64,000 nt of DNA from Ornithinicoccus sp045032955 (GCF_045032955.1 NZ_JBJFZU010000003.1:248001-312000); one strand, 5' to 3'. Numbered from the stretch's first letter, positions 17,792-26,042 are shown. Notes: a model not told the origin generated them from the letters alone. Made by a program: numbers and translations.

Positions 17792-17808
17792 GAAGCGAAC
17801 GTTACACT
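17772..17808. promoter_or_regulatory. TetR operator covering two overlapping leaderless promoters
   Basis: An imperfect inverted repeat has 16-bp arms (17772-17787 and 17791-17806, outer TGTAACG/CGTTACA-type ends, 3-nt centre, about 13 of 16 positions paired). Inside it lie the minus-strand box TAACGT (17799-17804, 7 nt before the MFS ATG) and the plus-strand box TACACT (17803-17808, 6 nt before the TetR ATG). A dimer bound here would shut both genes. Confidence 0.65.
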
Positions 17809-17814
17809 CTTGCC

Positions 17815-18399
17815 ATGGCAGTGGAGCAGACCCGGGCCCGGATCCTGGATGCCGCCGAGTCCCTGTTCTTCACCGACGGGATCGCGATCACCGGGGTGGA
17901 CCGGGTGGCGGAGGTGGCCGGGGTGTCGGTGGTCACCCTGTACGCGCACATGGGCAGCAAGGACGGCCTGCTCGCGGAGGTGCTGCAGCGACGGCTGGAC
18001 GGCTGGCAGGCGGTGTGGCAGGAGCAGGTCGACGCGGTGGCCGACCCCCGCGCGCGGGTGCTGGCCGTCTTCCCCGCGCTGACGGCATACCGTGGCCGGT
18101 CCTCCGCCGCGCAGTGGTGCGCCTTCCTGGCGACCGCCTCGGAGCGGTCGGCGTCGCCGGCGGGTGGCAGCGATCGGGCCGCCGACCTGGTGGCGGCCGA
18201 CACGACCGGGCTGGTCGAGCGGCTGCGCGAGCTCGCCGTCGAGGCGGACCCGAGCCGGATCGACGAGATCGTCGACACCGTGCTGCTGCTCTACAACGGT
18301 GCCCTGGCCAGCCTGCTGCGCGGTCACCCCGCCGACCCCGCCGACACGGCCCGTGAGGTGGCCCGGGCCGCACTCGGCTGGGACGGGCCGACGGGCTAG
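17815..18399 (+). CDS. TetR/AcrR-family regulator
   Basis: 194 aa. The N-terminal HTH (ARILDAAESLFFTDGI, then VAEVAGVSVVTLYAHMGSKDGLL) is classical. The ligand-binding part is all-helical and short. No Shine-Dalgarno site; TACACT 6 nt before ATG suggests a leaderless mRNA. It probably represses itself and the divergent MFS gene. Confidence 0.92.
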   Translation: MAVEQTRARILDAAESLFFTDGIAITGVDRVAEVAGVSVVTLYAHMGSKDGLLAEVLQRRLDGWQAVWQEQVDAVADPRARVLAVFPALTAYRGRSSAAQWCAFLATASERSASPAGGSDRAADLVAADTTGLVERLRELAVEADPSRIDEIVDTVLLLYNGALASLLRGHPADPADTAREVARAALGWDGPTG

Positions 18400-18412
18400 G
18401 GGAGGGTTCGGG

Positions 18413-19684
18413 TCAGCCGGTGCTGCCCGCGCGCAGGTCCGCCAGGATCTCCTCGGCCCGGTCCTGCCGGAAGGCGCCCTCGGCCACGAGACGGTCGACC
18501 ACCGCGGCGACCTCGTCACCGGTGGCGCCCGCCGAGGCCGCGATGTTCTTCGCGTGCAGCGACATGTGTCCACGCTGGATGCCGTCGGCCGCCAACGCTC
18601 GGACGGCCGCGATGTTCTGCGCCAGGCCTACGGCGGTGATGATCGCGCCCAGCTCGGCGGCCGAGCTGACGCCCAGCACCGAGAGTGCGGCGCGGGCGCT
18701 CGGGTGCACCCGGGTCGCGCCGCCGACCAGGCCCACGGGCATCGGCACCTCGAGGGTGGCGACCAGGTGGCCGTCGCCGTCGCGCTCGTAGGTCGACAGC
18801 GAGCCGTAGGGCGGGTGGGCGACGGCCGCGTAGGCGTGCGCCCCTGCCTCCACGGCCCGGGTGTCGTTGCCGGTGGCGAGCACGACCGCGGAGATGCCGT
18901 TCATGATCCCCTTGTTGTGGGTGGCGGCGCGGTAGGGGTCGACCCGGGCCAGCTCGTAGCCGTGCAGCATGTCCTCGACCACCTGCTCCCCGCCGACGTC
19001 CTCCGCGCGGAGCACCGCGCGGGCGCGCACCAGCCGCTGGTCCGCCAGGTTGGTCAGGATGCGCAGCACCACCCGTCCTCCGCCGATCTGCGCGACCCGG
19101 CCGGCCAGCGCCTCGGCCATGGTGTTGACGGCGTTCGCGCCCATCGCGTCGCGCACGTCGACGGCCAGGTGCAGGACCACGTAGGTCTGGTGCGCGCCGT
19201 CGACCAGGCGCACCTGCAGGCCGCGGACCCCACCGCCCACCTGGACCAGGCGGGGGTCCTGCTCGTCGGCCAGCGCCACCAGCTCGTCGGCGTGCTCCAG
19301 CAGCCGCAGCCGGGCGGCCCGGGGGTCGGGCACGTCGACCAGCTGGATCTGCACCTGCATGACCGGTGCGGTGGCTGAGGTGGTGAAGCCTCCGAGCGCA
19401 CGGGTCATCCGGGCCCCGTTGCTGGCGGCGGCCACCACCGAGGCCTCCTCGGTAGCCATCGGCACCAGCACCTCCCGACCGTCGACGACCACATTCGTGG
19501 CGACGCCGACGGGCACCGGGAAGACGCCGATGGCGTTCTCGATCATCGCCGCGGCCTGCTCGGTGCCGAAGGCGTCCGCGCCGAGGCCGTCCAGCGTGGC
19601 CAGGTCCGTCCCCGCCTGCTCGGCGACGGCCCGGCGCCGCTCGCCCACGTCGAGGTGGCGGAACCCGGGAATCCTGCTGCTCAT
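18413..19684 (-). CDS. mvaA: Class II (degradative-type) hydroxymethylglutaryl-CoA reductase
   Basis: 423 aa; ATG 19684 follows GGAAGGA by 4-5 nt. It interconverts mevalonate and HMG-CoA in the cytoplasm. The full catalytic set is present: Glu80 (TEEASVV), Lys258 (THNKGIMNG), Asp274 (GNDTRAVEAG) and His377 (GHMSLHAKNIA), with the substrate motifs ENAIG (49-53) and DAMGAN (179-184). These follow the Pseudomonas mevalonii enzyme closely. No other mevalonate-pathway gene lies nearby, but a PucR-type regulator and a TctA-like permease follow, favouring mevalonate catabolism over isoprenoid synthesis. Confidence 0.93.
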   Translation of the reverse strand: MSSRIPGFRHLDVGERRRAVAEQAGTDLATLDGLGADAFGTEQAAAMIENAIGVFPVPVGVATNVVVDGREVLVPMATEEASVVAAASNGARMTRALGGFTTSATAPVMQVQIQLVDVPDPRAARLRLLEHADELVALADEQDPRLVQVGGGVRGLQVRLVDGAHQTYVVLHLAVDVRDAMGANAVNTMAEALAGRVAQIGGGRVVLRILTNLADQRLVRARAVLRAEDVGGEQVVEDMLHGYELARVDPYRAATHNKGIMNGISAVVLATGNDTRAVEAGAHAYAAVAHPPYGSLSTYERDGDGHLVATLEVPMPVGLVGGATRVHPSARAALSVLGVSSAAELGAIITAVGLAQNIAAVRALAADGIQRGHMSLHAKNIAASAGATGDEVAAVVDRLVAEGAFRQDRAEEILADLRAGSTG

Positions 19685-19841
19685 GCGGTCCTTCCGAGGG
19701 CCCGTCGGACGGGCCGGGGTCGAGGTGGAGGTGGTGCAGGACGAGGGAACCAGAGTCATTCCGCCTGGTCCATGTCCGGATCGGCCACCGCTGCGCCCGC
19801 GGGTATGTCCTCGCCTGTAGGTCCTGAGCGGGGCTCGGCGC
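19685..19841. other. 157-nt gap upstream of HMG-CoA reductase
   Basis: No gene is seen. It should hold the mvaA promoter on the minus strand; no clear -10/-35 pair was recognised. GGTCCATGTCC at 19767-19777 shares its GGTCCA and TGTCC elements with the inverted repeat at 21651-21674 and could be a second site for the same regulator. Confidence 0.4.
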
Positions 19842-19845
19842 TCAG
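19824..19845. terminator. Small hairpin at the end of the PucR gene
   Basis: CTGAGC (19824-19829) pairs with GCTCAG (19840-19845) across a GC-rich 10-nt loop that spans the stop codon of the regulator gene. Six pairs and no T-run make it a weak terminator candidate. Confidence 0.35.
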
Positions 19846-21620
19846 TCCGGCAGCGGGTCGGTCCCGGCCCGGTGCAGCCGTACCGCGACCCGGAGCTGGA
19901 ACTGTCGCTCGGGTTCGCGCCAGTCCTCCCCGAGGAGGGTGGAGATCCGGGCCATCCGCTGCTTGACCGTGTTCACGTGGACGTACAGCTGCTCGGCGGT
20001 CCGGCGCAGGTTGCCGTTGTGGTCCAGGTGCGCGGCGAGGGTGCCGACGAGGTGGCTGTCGTGCCCGGCGTCCCAGGCGAGCAGATCGCCGAGCGTGCGC
20101 CGGACGAAGTCCTGCGCCAGGTCGGCGTTGTCACCGAAGAGGGTCAGGTAGGGCGCCAGGTCGAGCAGGTCGACGGTGCCCGTGGTGACCCCGATGCGTG
20201 GCAGCATCCGGGTGAGGCGTCGGGTGAGCGCCACGGTGTCCGGCAGCTCGGCCACCGTGCCGGGACGGCCGTGCACGACCAGGTCCCGCTCGCCCAGGCG
20301 GGGACCCATGGCGCGGCGTAGCGCCTGCACCCGGGTCCGGGGCGCGGACCCCGGGAGCAGCACGGTCAACCCTCCCGGGCCGTCGTCCACCAGTGCCTCC
20401 GGGGTGGTGGCGAGCAGGTGCTGGCGGATCGCTCCCCGGACACCGGGCTCGAGCGGGACCACCACCGGGGTGTAGGCCTGCTCGAGGTGGATGCCCTGGG
20501 CCAGGGCCCGGTGCTGCAGCGTCTCCTGGCTCGTGCTGCCGTTGACCAGGTCGGCCGCCAGCTCCCCCCGGACCAGCTCCTCGGCGCGGCTCCGGGCGTC
20601 CTGCTGCATGAGCAGCAGGGACAGCAGTTGGGCGGTGCGTTCCAGGGTGCGACGGTCCAACCCGGACAGGTCGTGCGGACGGTCGACCACCAGGCTGACC
20701 AGGGGTATCCCTGCGGCGACGGTGGTGGTGACCCCGATGTCCTGTCCGGCGCACCGTGCGGTCACGGTGCCGCCGGCGGAGGCGCTGCGGCCCAGCGCCT
20801 CCTGCAGTCCGGGTTCCGGCCGTCCCTGCGGGGTCCACAGCCCCTCCCACGGGGTGGTGAGCAGCTCGCCGGTGGACCGCGCGGCGCAGACCCGATGGCC
20901 GAGGGCGGTGGCCAGCGCCTCGCAGATGGTGCTCGTGTCGTGCCCCCCGAGGGTGAGCTGGGTGAGGTGCTCGTGCAGCTGGGCGGCCCGCTCCGACTGG
21001 GCGGCCCGTTCCTCGGCCACGGCCCGCGCCGCTGCGGCCTCCCTGGCCTGCTGCTCGACGGCGGAGAACAACCGGGCGCGGTGCACGACCAGCGCGGCGT
21101 GGTCGGCGAAGGCCGTCAGCAGCGCCACCTGGTCGGTGGTGAAGTCGTGCCGGTAGCGGTCGGCCGCGAAGAGGGCTCCGAGGATCTGGCCCTCCGCGAG
21201 CATCGGCGCCCCGAGCAGGCACTGGATGCCCTCGGTCCGTACCGCTGCGGACACGGTGGGGTGGGACAGCAGCTCGGCATGCTCGTAGTCCGAGGTCCAC
21301 TGGGCGGTCTTGGAGGCCACGACCTGGCTGGCCAGGCCGGCGCCCGAGGGGACCCGCAGCGTCTTCAGCTCCGGTGAGACGACGCCGTGGCTGGCGCGCA
21401 CCCACAGGTCCCCGGTGTCCTCGTCGTAGACCGACAGGTAGGTCATGTCGGCCCCCATCAGCTCGGCGGCCCGGTCGACCAGCTCCTGCAGCAACCGGTC
21501 GACATCGGCGACCTGGACCAGCGCCCGTGAGCTGTTGAGCAGACCGGACAGCTCGCGGTCCCGGCGGCGGAGTCGGGTCAGCTCGTCCTCCGACGTCCCG
21601 ACCGGATGGTGCTCGGGCAT
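19842..21620 (-). CDS. GAF-domain PucR/CdaR-type transcriptional regulator
   Basis: 592 aa from ATG 21620, preceded by GAGGAGG. A short coiled N-terminus leads to a GAF sensor domain (about 30-190: LLQELVDRAAELMGADMTYLSVYDEDTG, GIQCLLGAPMLAEGQILGALFAADR), then a helical Ala/Glu-rich linker (about 195-230), a middle region, and a C-terminal PucR HTH (LAAHLDHNGNLRRTAEQLYVHVNTVKQRM). Such proteins usually activate a neighbouring catabolic gene in response to its substrate. It lies between mvaA and a divergent permease gene, so both are likely targets. Confidence 0.88.
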   Translation of the reverse strand: MPEHHPVGTSEDELTRLRRRDRELSGLLNSSRALVQVADVDRLLQELVDRAAELMGADMTYLSVYDEDTGDLWVRASHGVVSPELKTLRVPSGAGLASQVVASKTAQWTSDYEHAELLSHPTVSAAVRTEGIQCLLGAPMLAEGQILGALFAADRYRHDFTTDQVALLTAFADHAALVVHRARLFSAVEQQAREAAAARAVAEERAAQSERAAQLHEHLTQLTLGGHDTSTICEALATALGHRVCAARSTGELLTTPWEGLWTPQGRPEPGLQEALGRSASAGGTVTARCAGQDIGVTTTVAAGIPLVSLVVDRPHDLSGLDRRTLERTAQLLSLLLMQQDARSRAEELVRGELAADLVNGSTSQETLQHRALAQGIHLEQAYTPVVVPLEPGVRGAIRQHLLATTPEALVDDGPGGLTVLLPGSAPRTRVQALRRAMGPRLGERDLVVHGRPGTVAELPDTVALTRRLTRMLPRIGVTTGTVDLLDLAPYLTLFGDNADLAQDFVRRTLGDLLAWDAGHDSHLVGTLAAHLDHNGNLRRTAEQLYVHVNTVKQRMARISTLLGEDWREPERQFQLRVAVRLHRAGTDPLPD

Positions 21621-21650
21621 GGGCCTCCTCGTCCACAGGACACCTCGATG

Positions 21651-21674
21651 GGTCCAACAGTGTCCACTTGGACC
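21651..21674. promoter_or_regulatory. Perfect inverted repeat between PucR and permease genes
   Basis: GGTCCAA (21651-21657) and TTGGACC (21668-21674) are exact complements around a 10-nt spacer, in the 132-nt divergent region. This is the right place and symmetry for the PucR-type regulator. Further TTGGTCC and GTCCAC copies lie at about 21704-21718. Confidence 0.5.
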
Positions 21675-21752
21675 ATACTCCCGATGCACGCTCGCTGGTT
21701 CCCTTGGTCCTCGTCCACAGCGAGCAACGACGCACCTGGAAGGGGCACACCC

Positions 21753-22042
21753 GTGGCGCACGGAGATGTCGAGTACTACGAGGTGTGGGGCGACACGGCC
21801 TCCATCGGGGACCTGGTGAAGGCGGTGGTCCTCACCGTCGGGCTGACCATGGCCGCCTACCTCCTGGTGCCGGGGGAGGCGCCGGTGCCGCTGGTGGCCG
21901 GGCTCGGCGGCGCGGTGCTCGGCTTCGTCCTCAGCTCGTTCCTGATCCCGACCAAGCGGGTGCTCGCCGCGGCCGACGAGGATCTCGACGCCGACGCCGA
22001 CACCGACGGCGGGACCGGAACGGGCACGGGGTGCGGCGCTGA
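21753..22042 (+). CDS. Small membrane protein, partner of the TctA-like permease; probable frameshift at its end
   Basis: GTG 21753 has GGAAGGGG 8 nt upstream. About 72 residues read as a sensible two-helix membrane protein (LVKAVVLTVGLTMAAYLLVP, then VPLVAGLGGAVLGFVLSSFLIPTKRV), followed by an acidic Asp-rich tail. In this frame there is no stop before 22868, deep inside the next gene. The natural stop would be TGA 22040-22042, which overlaps the permease ATG (TGATG) but lies in another frame. One missing base in the repetitive G-rich tail (about 22005-22035) would restore it. Possibly the small-subunit counterpart of TctB. Confidence 0.5.
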
Positions 22043-23400
22043 TGGACCCCTCGATGATCCTCTGGATGGTCCTGGCCAGCGTCGCGGCGGCGCTGCTCTA
22101 CACCGCGATCGGGGTGGCCCCGGGCACCGACGAGACGGCCGTGCTCGCCCCGGTCACCTTGGCGCTGGTGCTGGCCGGGGTGCCCCTGCAGGTGGTGCTG
22201 GCCTTCTTCATGAGCGCGATCGTGGCGAAGAAGCTGACCGACTCGATCCCGGTAGCGGTGGCCGGCATACCCGGTGGTGTGATGGCCGCGCCGATGGTGG
22301 AGCACGCGATGGTGCTCAAGGCCAACGGCCGGGCCAGCACCAGCATCCGCAAGATGGCCTCCGGTTCGGTGATCGGCACCCTGGTCGCCGTCCCCGCCAG
22401 CCTGCTCCTCGCCTGGGCGCTGACGCCGCTGGCCGACGTGATCGCGGACTACGCGAGCATCATCTTCTTCGTGGGCGCGGTGGTGCTGGCCCTGATGTCC
22501 AGGCACCGGTGGGTCGCGCTCGCCGCCATCGTGCCGTTCGCGGTCGCGATCCAGGGGCTGCGCAGCCTCTACCAGAGTGCCGGGGCCGTGCCGGAGGGGA
22601 CGACGGTCTTCGTCTCCCTCTTCCTGGGCATCACGATCGGCCCGCTCGTCTACAGCCTGTTCGAGCTGCTGGTCGGCGCGAAGCGGCGTCAGCTGCACCG
22701 GGACTCCCCGATGGAGATCACGCTGCACCGGACCGAACCGATCAGGGGCCTGGCCAACCCGTTCCGCATCCTGGACCGCAAGGAGCAGGCCTCGGCCGGA
22801 CTCGGTGCGGTCGCGGGGACGCTGACCTTCTTCCTGACCCCGGTCGGGATGACCATCCTCATCGGTGAGGCGCTGGCGGCCCGGGTCAAGGACACGGTGG
22901 CCCGCGCCTCCCGGGCGATCTCGACGATGGACAGCCTGACCAACGCGGCCTACGTCTCCGGGGTGCTGGTGCCGCTGGTCGCGCTCGGTCTGCCGATCAG
23001 CCCGATGGCCATCGGCCCGGCCAACGCGCTCTTCAACGCACCCCCGGTGCTGACGCTCGAGCAGAACATGCACCACCTGCTCACCACGCCGGAGATCGCC
23101 GTCGCGACCGTCATCGGTGCGGCGACGGCGCTGCTGCTCACCTACCAGGTCACCGTGCGCTATGCCGGTCAGATCGGTGAGTTCGTCTTCCGGCGGATCC
23201 CGCACGAGGCGCTGCTGGCGCTCTTCGTGGCGCTGGTGGTGCTGCTCGCCTTCATGGACGCGGGTGTGCTGGGCATCGCCGGAGTGCTGATGATCTCGTT
23301 GCTCGCCGGCCGGCTGCACCGCTGGGGCGTCAACTACGGGGTGATGTTCATGACGCTGTATGCCGCGCCCTGGCTGGTCATGCACCTCGTCATCGGCTGA
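22042..23400 (+). CDS. TctA-like tripartite-tricarboxylate-type permease
   Basis: 452 aa, ten or more membrane segments. The TctA signature appears in divergent form: VAPGTDETAVLAPVTLALVLAG and AVAGIPGGVMAAPMVEHAMVLKANGRAS parallel the PGTPASI...DGYPMAKKGEA loop of classical TctA. No periplasmic TctC gene is present here, unlike the full TctCBA set at 48271-51367. Next to HMG-CoA reductase and its regulator, it is a candidate mevalonate or related hydroxy-acid transporter. Confidence 0.78.
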   Translation: MDPSMILWMVLASVAAALLYTAIGVAPGTDETAVLAPVTLALVLAGVPLQVVLAFFMSAIVAKKLTDSIPVAVAGIPGGVMAAPMVEHAMVLKANGRASTSIRKMASGSVIGTLVAVPASLLLAWALTPLADVIADYASIIFFVGAVVLALMSRHRWVALAAIVPFAVAIQGLRSLYQSAGAVPEGTTVFVSLFLGITIGPLVYSLFELLVGAKRRQLHRDSPMEITLHRTEPIRGLANPFRILDRKEQASAGLGAVAGTLTFFLTPVGMTILIGEALAARVKDTVARASRAISTMDSLTNAAYVSGVLVPLVALGLPISPMAIGPANALFNAPPVLTLEQNMHHLLTTPEIAVATVIGAATALLLTYQVTVRYAGQIGEFVFRRIPHEALLALFVALVVLLAFMDAGVLGIAGVLMISLLAGRLHRWGVNYGVMFMTLYAAPWLVMHLVIG

Positions 23401-23449
23401 GCCGTCGTCACCGGCCGACCCGGACCCACGGACCCGCGACGGCCCCGCC

Positions 23450-24910
23450 TCACCAGGCGCCGGGCCGGTAGTCCTTGAGGAAGACCCCGTGCAGGTCCTC
23501 GCCGGCCTCCCCGCGCACGATCGGGTCGTAGACCCGGGCGGCACCGTCGACCAGGTCCAGGGGCGCCTTGAACCCCTCGGCGGCGAGCCGCACCTTCGTC
23601 GCGTGCGGCCGCTCGTCGGTGATCCACCCGGTGTCGACCGCGGTCATCAGGATGCCGTCGGTGCTGAGCATCTCGGCGGCGCTCGTCAGCGTGAGCATGT
23701 TGAGCGCGGCCTTGCTCATGTTGGTGTGCGGGTGCCCCGGGCCCTTGTACTGGCGGGAGAACTGTCCCTCCATGGCCGAGACGTTCACCACGTAGCTGCG
23801 CCGGGCCGCGGAGGCCGCCAGCGCCGGGCGCAGCCGGCTGATCAGGATGAACGGCGCGGTCTGGTTGCACAGCTGCACCTCGAGCAGCTCGAGGGCGTCG
23901 ACCTGCCCCAGGTGCTGGGTCCAGCTGTTGACGGTGACCTCGTCCGGCACCAACCCGCCGGCGTCGATCCGGCTGACGTCGGCCGAGCCGGCGCTCATCG
24001 CCAGCTCGGTGAGCTGCTCGGCCGAGGTGGAGTCGCCGGCCAGCACCGGGTGGGCCTCGACGGAGCCGACCAGGGCAGCCGGATGCAGGTCGCTGGTATG
24101 CCCGAAGGTGAGCAGCTCCGGTGTCGGCCCGTCGGGCAGCGGGACCAGCTCGGCCTCGGCCAGCGGGGCGTAGGCACCGGGGGACCGGCGCACGGTCTGG
24201 GCGGCGTTGTTGATCAGGATGTCGAGCGGACCGGCGTCGGCAACGGCATCGGCCAGCCCGATGACCTGGGCGGGGTCCCGCAGGTCGATCCCGACGATCC
24301 GTAGCCGGTGGAACCAGTCGGCGCAGTCGGGCACGGCGCGGAACCGCCGCACCGCGTCGTGCGGGAACCGGGTGGTGATGGTGGTGTGCGCGCCGTCGCG
24401 CAGGAGCCGCAGCGCGATGTACATCCCGATCTTGGCGCGACCACCGGTCAGCAGGGCGCGCCGGCCGCTCAGGTCGGTGCGGGCGGTGCGTCTGGCGTGG
24501 TGCTCCGCGGCGCAGGCCGGGCACAGCTGGTGGTAGAAGGCGTCGACGACGGTGAACTTGGTCTTGCAGACGTAGCAGGGCCGGGCCACGTGCAGGGTGC
24601 CTGCGGACGCCCCCTGCGTCGTGGAGATCAGCGCGATGCCCGCGGTCTCGTCGTCGATGCGGCTGGCCGAGCCGGTCGCGGTGGACTCGACCACGGCTCG
24701 GTCGGCAGCGGCGATCCGCTCGCGCTTGGCCAACCGGTGCTGACGCTTGACGTCCTTGAAGAACGAGCCGCAGGCCCGGCGCAACGCCACGTAGGCCTCG
24801 TCGTCCTCACCGAGGTGCCGGGCCTGGTTCAGGACCCTCAGCGCCGTCGCCAGCTCTGTCTCGTCGATGGCGGCATCATCGGGTGCGGGGCGGTCGCGAT
24901 CGGCTGGCAT
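23450..24910 (-). CDS. SDR-family oxidoreductase with N-terminal Cys4 knuckle and altered catalytic motif
   Basis: 486 aa, almost twice the usual SDR length. Residues 15-75 are helical and charged; residues 112-133 hold CYVC-x14-CPAC, a likely zinc knuckle. The Rossmann part starts at LLTGGRAKIG (153-162) with DILINNAAQTVRR further on. The active-site Ser region is NVSAMEGQF, but the expected YxxxK reads TNMSK (in GHPHTNMSKAALNM), so Thr replaces the catalytic Tyr. ATG 24910 has no SD; a TACCAT box lies 9 nt upstream. The longer open frame upstream is antisense to the FGE gene region and is not used. Function unknown. Confidence 0.8.
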   Translation of the reverse strand: MPADRDRPAPDDAAIDETELATALRVLNQARHLGEDDEAYVALRRACGSFFKDVKRQHRLAKRERIAAADRAVVESTATGSASRIDDETAGIALISTTQGASAGTLHVARPCYVCKTKFTVVDAFYHQLCPACAAEHHARRTARTDLSGRRALLTGGRAKIGMYIALRLLRDGAHTTITTRFPHDAVRRFRAVPDCADWFHRLRIVGIDLRDPAQVIGLADAVADAGPLDILINNAAQTVRRSPGAYAPLAEAELVPLPDGPTPELLTFGHTSDLHPAALVGSVEAHPVLAGDSTSAEQLTELAMSAGSADVSRIDAGGLVPDEVTVNSWTQHLGQVDALELLEVQLCNQTAPFILISRLRPALAASAARRSYVVNVSAMEGQFSRQYKGPGHPHTNMSKAALNMLTLTSAAEMLSTDGILMTAVDTGWITDERPHATKVRLAAEGFKAPLDLVDGAARVYDPIVRGEAGEDLHGVFLKDYRPGAW

Positions 24911-24933
24911 GGCGGACCCATGGTAGTCGGCGT

Positions 24934-25944
24934 TCAGGGTGCGCCGACGGTGCGGAAGCCGGTGTTCCCCACCGAGGAGTCCGGGGTGTTCTGCGACCTG
25001 GCCGAGTTGCGGTACCGGTTGCAGTAGGAGATGTGGCAGAGGTAGCTCCCGCCGCGAAGGACCCGTGCCTCGCCGGTCGGGGGTCCGGCCGGGCCGTCCC
25101 GTTCGGAGGTGCGGTAGGAGTTCGGGTCGAACCAGTCGGCGCACCATTCCCAGACGTTGCCGACCGGTTGCCACAGCCCGTACCCGTTCGGGGAGAAGGT
25201 GCGCACCGGTGCGGTGGTGAGGTAGCCGTCCGCCTGCGTGTTGGTGCGAGGGAAGTCGCCCTGCCAGATGTTCGCGCGCCACCCGCCCGCATCGACCTCG
25301 GCATCGCCCCACGGGTACTTCTTGGCGTCCAGGCCGCCGCGGGCGGCATACTCCCACTCCGCCTCGGTCGGAAGGCGGCGGCCCGCCCAGGCGCAGTAGG
25401 CCACCGCGTCGTTCCAGGAGACGTGCACGACCGGATGGTCCGACAGGTCGTCGATGGAGGACCTGGTCCCTCCGGGGTGACGCCAGTCCGCACTCCGCAC
25501 CCCGTACCACCAGGGAGCCTCCGGCGGTCGCCCCAGGATGTCCCCGCGCTCGGCGGCGACAGCCAGGTGGAACACGGCCGAGAACTCGAAGACCTCAGCC
25601 TCGGTGCGGTAGCCGGTCGACTCGACGAAGCGCGCGAAATCGGCGTTCGTGACCGGTGTGGTGTCGATGGAGAAGCCGTCGAGGACCACCTCGTGACGAG
25701 GCACCTCGCCGTCACCAGGGTTGTGATCGCCCGACGAGTCACCCATCAGGAAACGTCCGCCCGGGATCAGTGCCTGCTCGACCGGATGATGACCTGGCCG
25801 TGCCGCTCGGCCGGGCGCGGAGGGCTCTCGGGGGTCCGCGGCCGGTCCCGTGCCGGCCAGGTGGTCACGCCCTGGAGGGGCGCACGCGCAGGCGCTGCCT
25901 GCAGGGGAGGCACCTGCGCCGGGTTCCGCGTCGGGGTCGACCAT
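24934..25944 (-). CDS. Formylglycine-generating enzyme (sulfatase-modifying factor)
   Basis: 336 aa. It oxidises the Cys of the CxPxR motif in type I sulfatases to formylglycine, using O2 and copper. The C-terminal signature LRGGSYLCHISYCNRYRNSARSQ places the copper-binding Cys pair at 303 and 308, and NTPDSSVGNTGFR follows, almost as in human SUMF1. The core also has FLMGDSSGD, TPVTNADFARFV and RRLPTEAEWEYAARGG. The N-terminus (1-50) is Pro/Ala-rich and disordered. ATG 25944 lies 7 nt after TACCGT (minus strand), a leaderless start. Two Cys-type sulfatase genes lie 4-6 kb away. Confidence 0.95.
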   Translation of the reverse strand: MVDPDAEPGAGASPAGSACACAPPGRDHLAGTGPAADPREPSAPGRAARPGHHPVEQALIPGGRFLMGDSSGDHNPGDGEVPRHEVVLDGFSIDTTPVTNADFARFVESTGYRTEAEVFEFSAVFHLAVAAERGDILGRPPEAPWWYGVRSADWRHPGGTRSSIDDLSDHPVVHVSWNDAVAYCAWAGRRLPTEAEWEYAARGGLDAKKYPWGDAEVDAGGWRANIWQGDFPRTNTQADGYLTTAPVRTFSPNGYGLWQPVGNVWEWCADWFDPNSYRTSERDGPAGPPTGEARVLRGGSYLCHISYCNRYRNSARSQNTPDSSVGNTGFRTVGAP

Positions 25945-25951
25945 GCGGGCC

Positions 25952-25957
25952 ACGGTA
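25952..25957 (-). promoter_or_regulatory. Leaderless -10 box for the FGE gene
   Basis: TACCGT on the minus strand ends exactly 7 nt before the FGE start codon, with no Shine-Dalgarno site between. No clear -35 was recognised. Confidence 0.5.
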
Positions 25958-26016
25958 CGCGGCGGTGAGGCCGGCACGCCCACTTTTTCTCCCGAGGTCG
26001 GACATATCTCACGATC

Positions 26017-26042
26017 TTTTCTGTCGGAAGGTTGACGGAAAA
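26017..26042 (+). promoter_or_regulatory. Operator candidate for the ROK regulator
   Basis: TTTTCTGTC and GACGGAAAA form an inverted repeat (8 of 9 pairs) around an 8-nt spacer. It sits in the only AT-rich stretch of this region and overlaps the -35 box. A further TTTTTCTCC half-site lies at 25984-25992. T/A-rich arms like these are typical of NagC/XylR (ROK) sites. Confidence 0.6.

Noticed and set aside
22043..22868. Continuation of the small membrane protein as a 371-aa protein
   Set aside because: Beyond about 22036 the frame turns Arg/Gly-rich and is antiphase to a clear permease, so it is a shadow after a probable frameshift.
23401..23443. GCCGTCG/CGACGGC pair as a terminator between convergent genes
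   Set aside because: Seven pairs across a 29-nt loop are too weak to claim, although a terminator is expected here.
24911..25510. N-terminal extension of the SDR gene over the FGE gene
   Set aside because: The extension is low-complexity and lies within the FGE coding sequence in another frame; the protein becomes regular only from ATG 24910.
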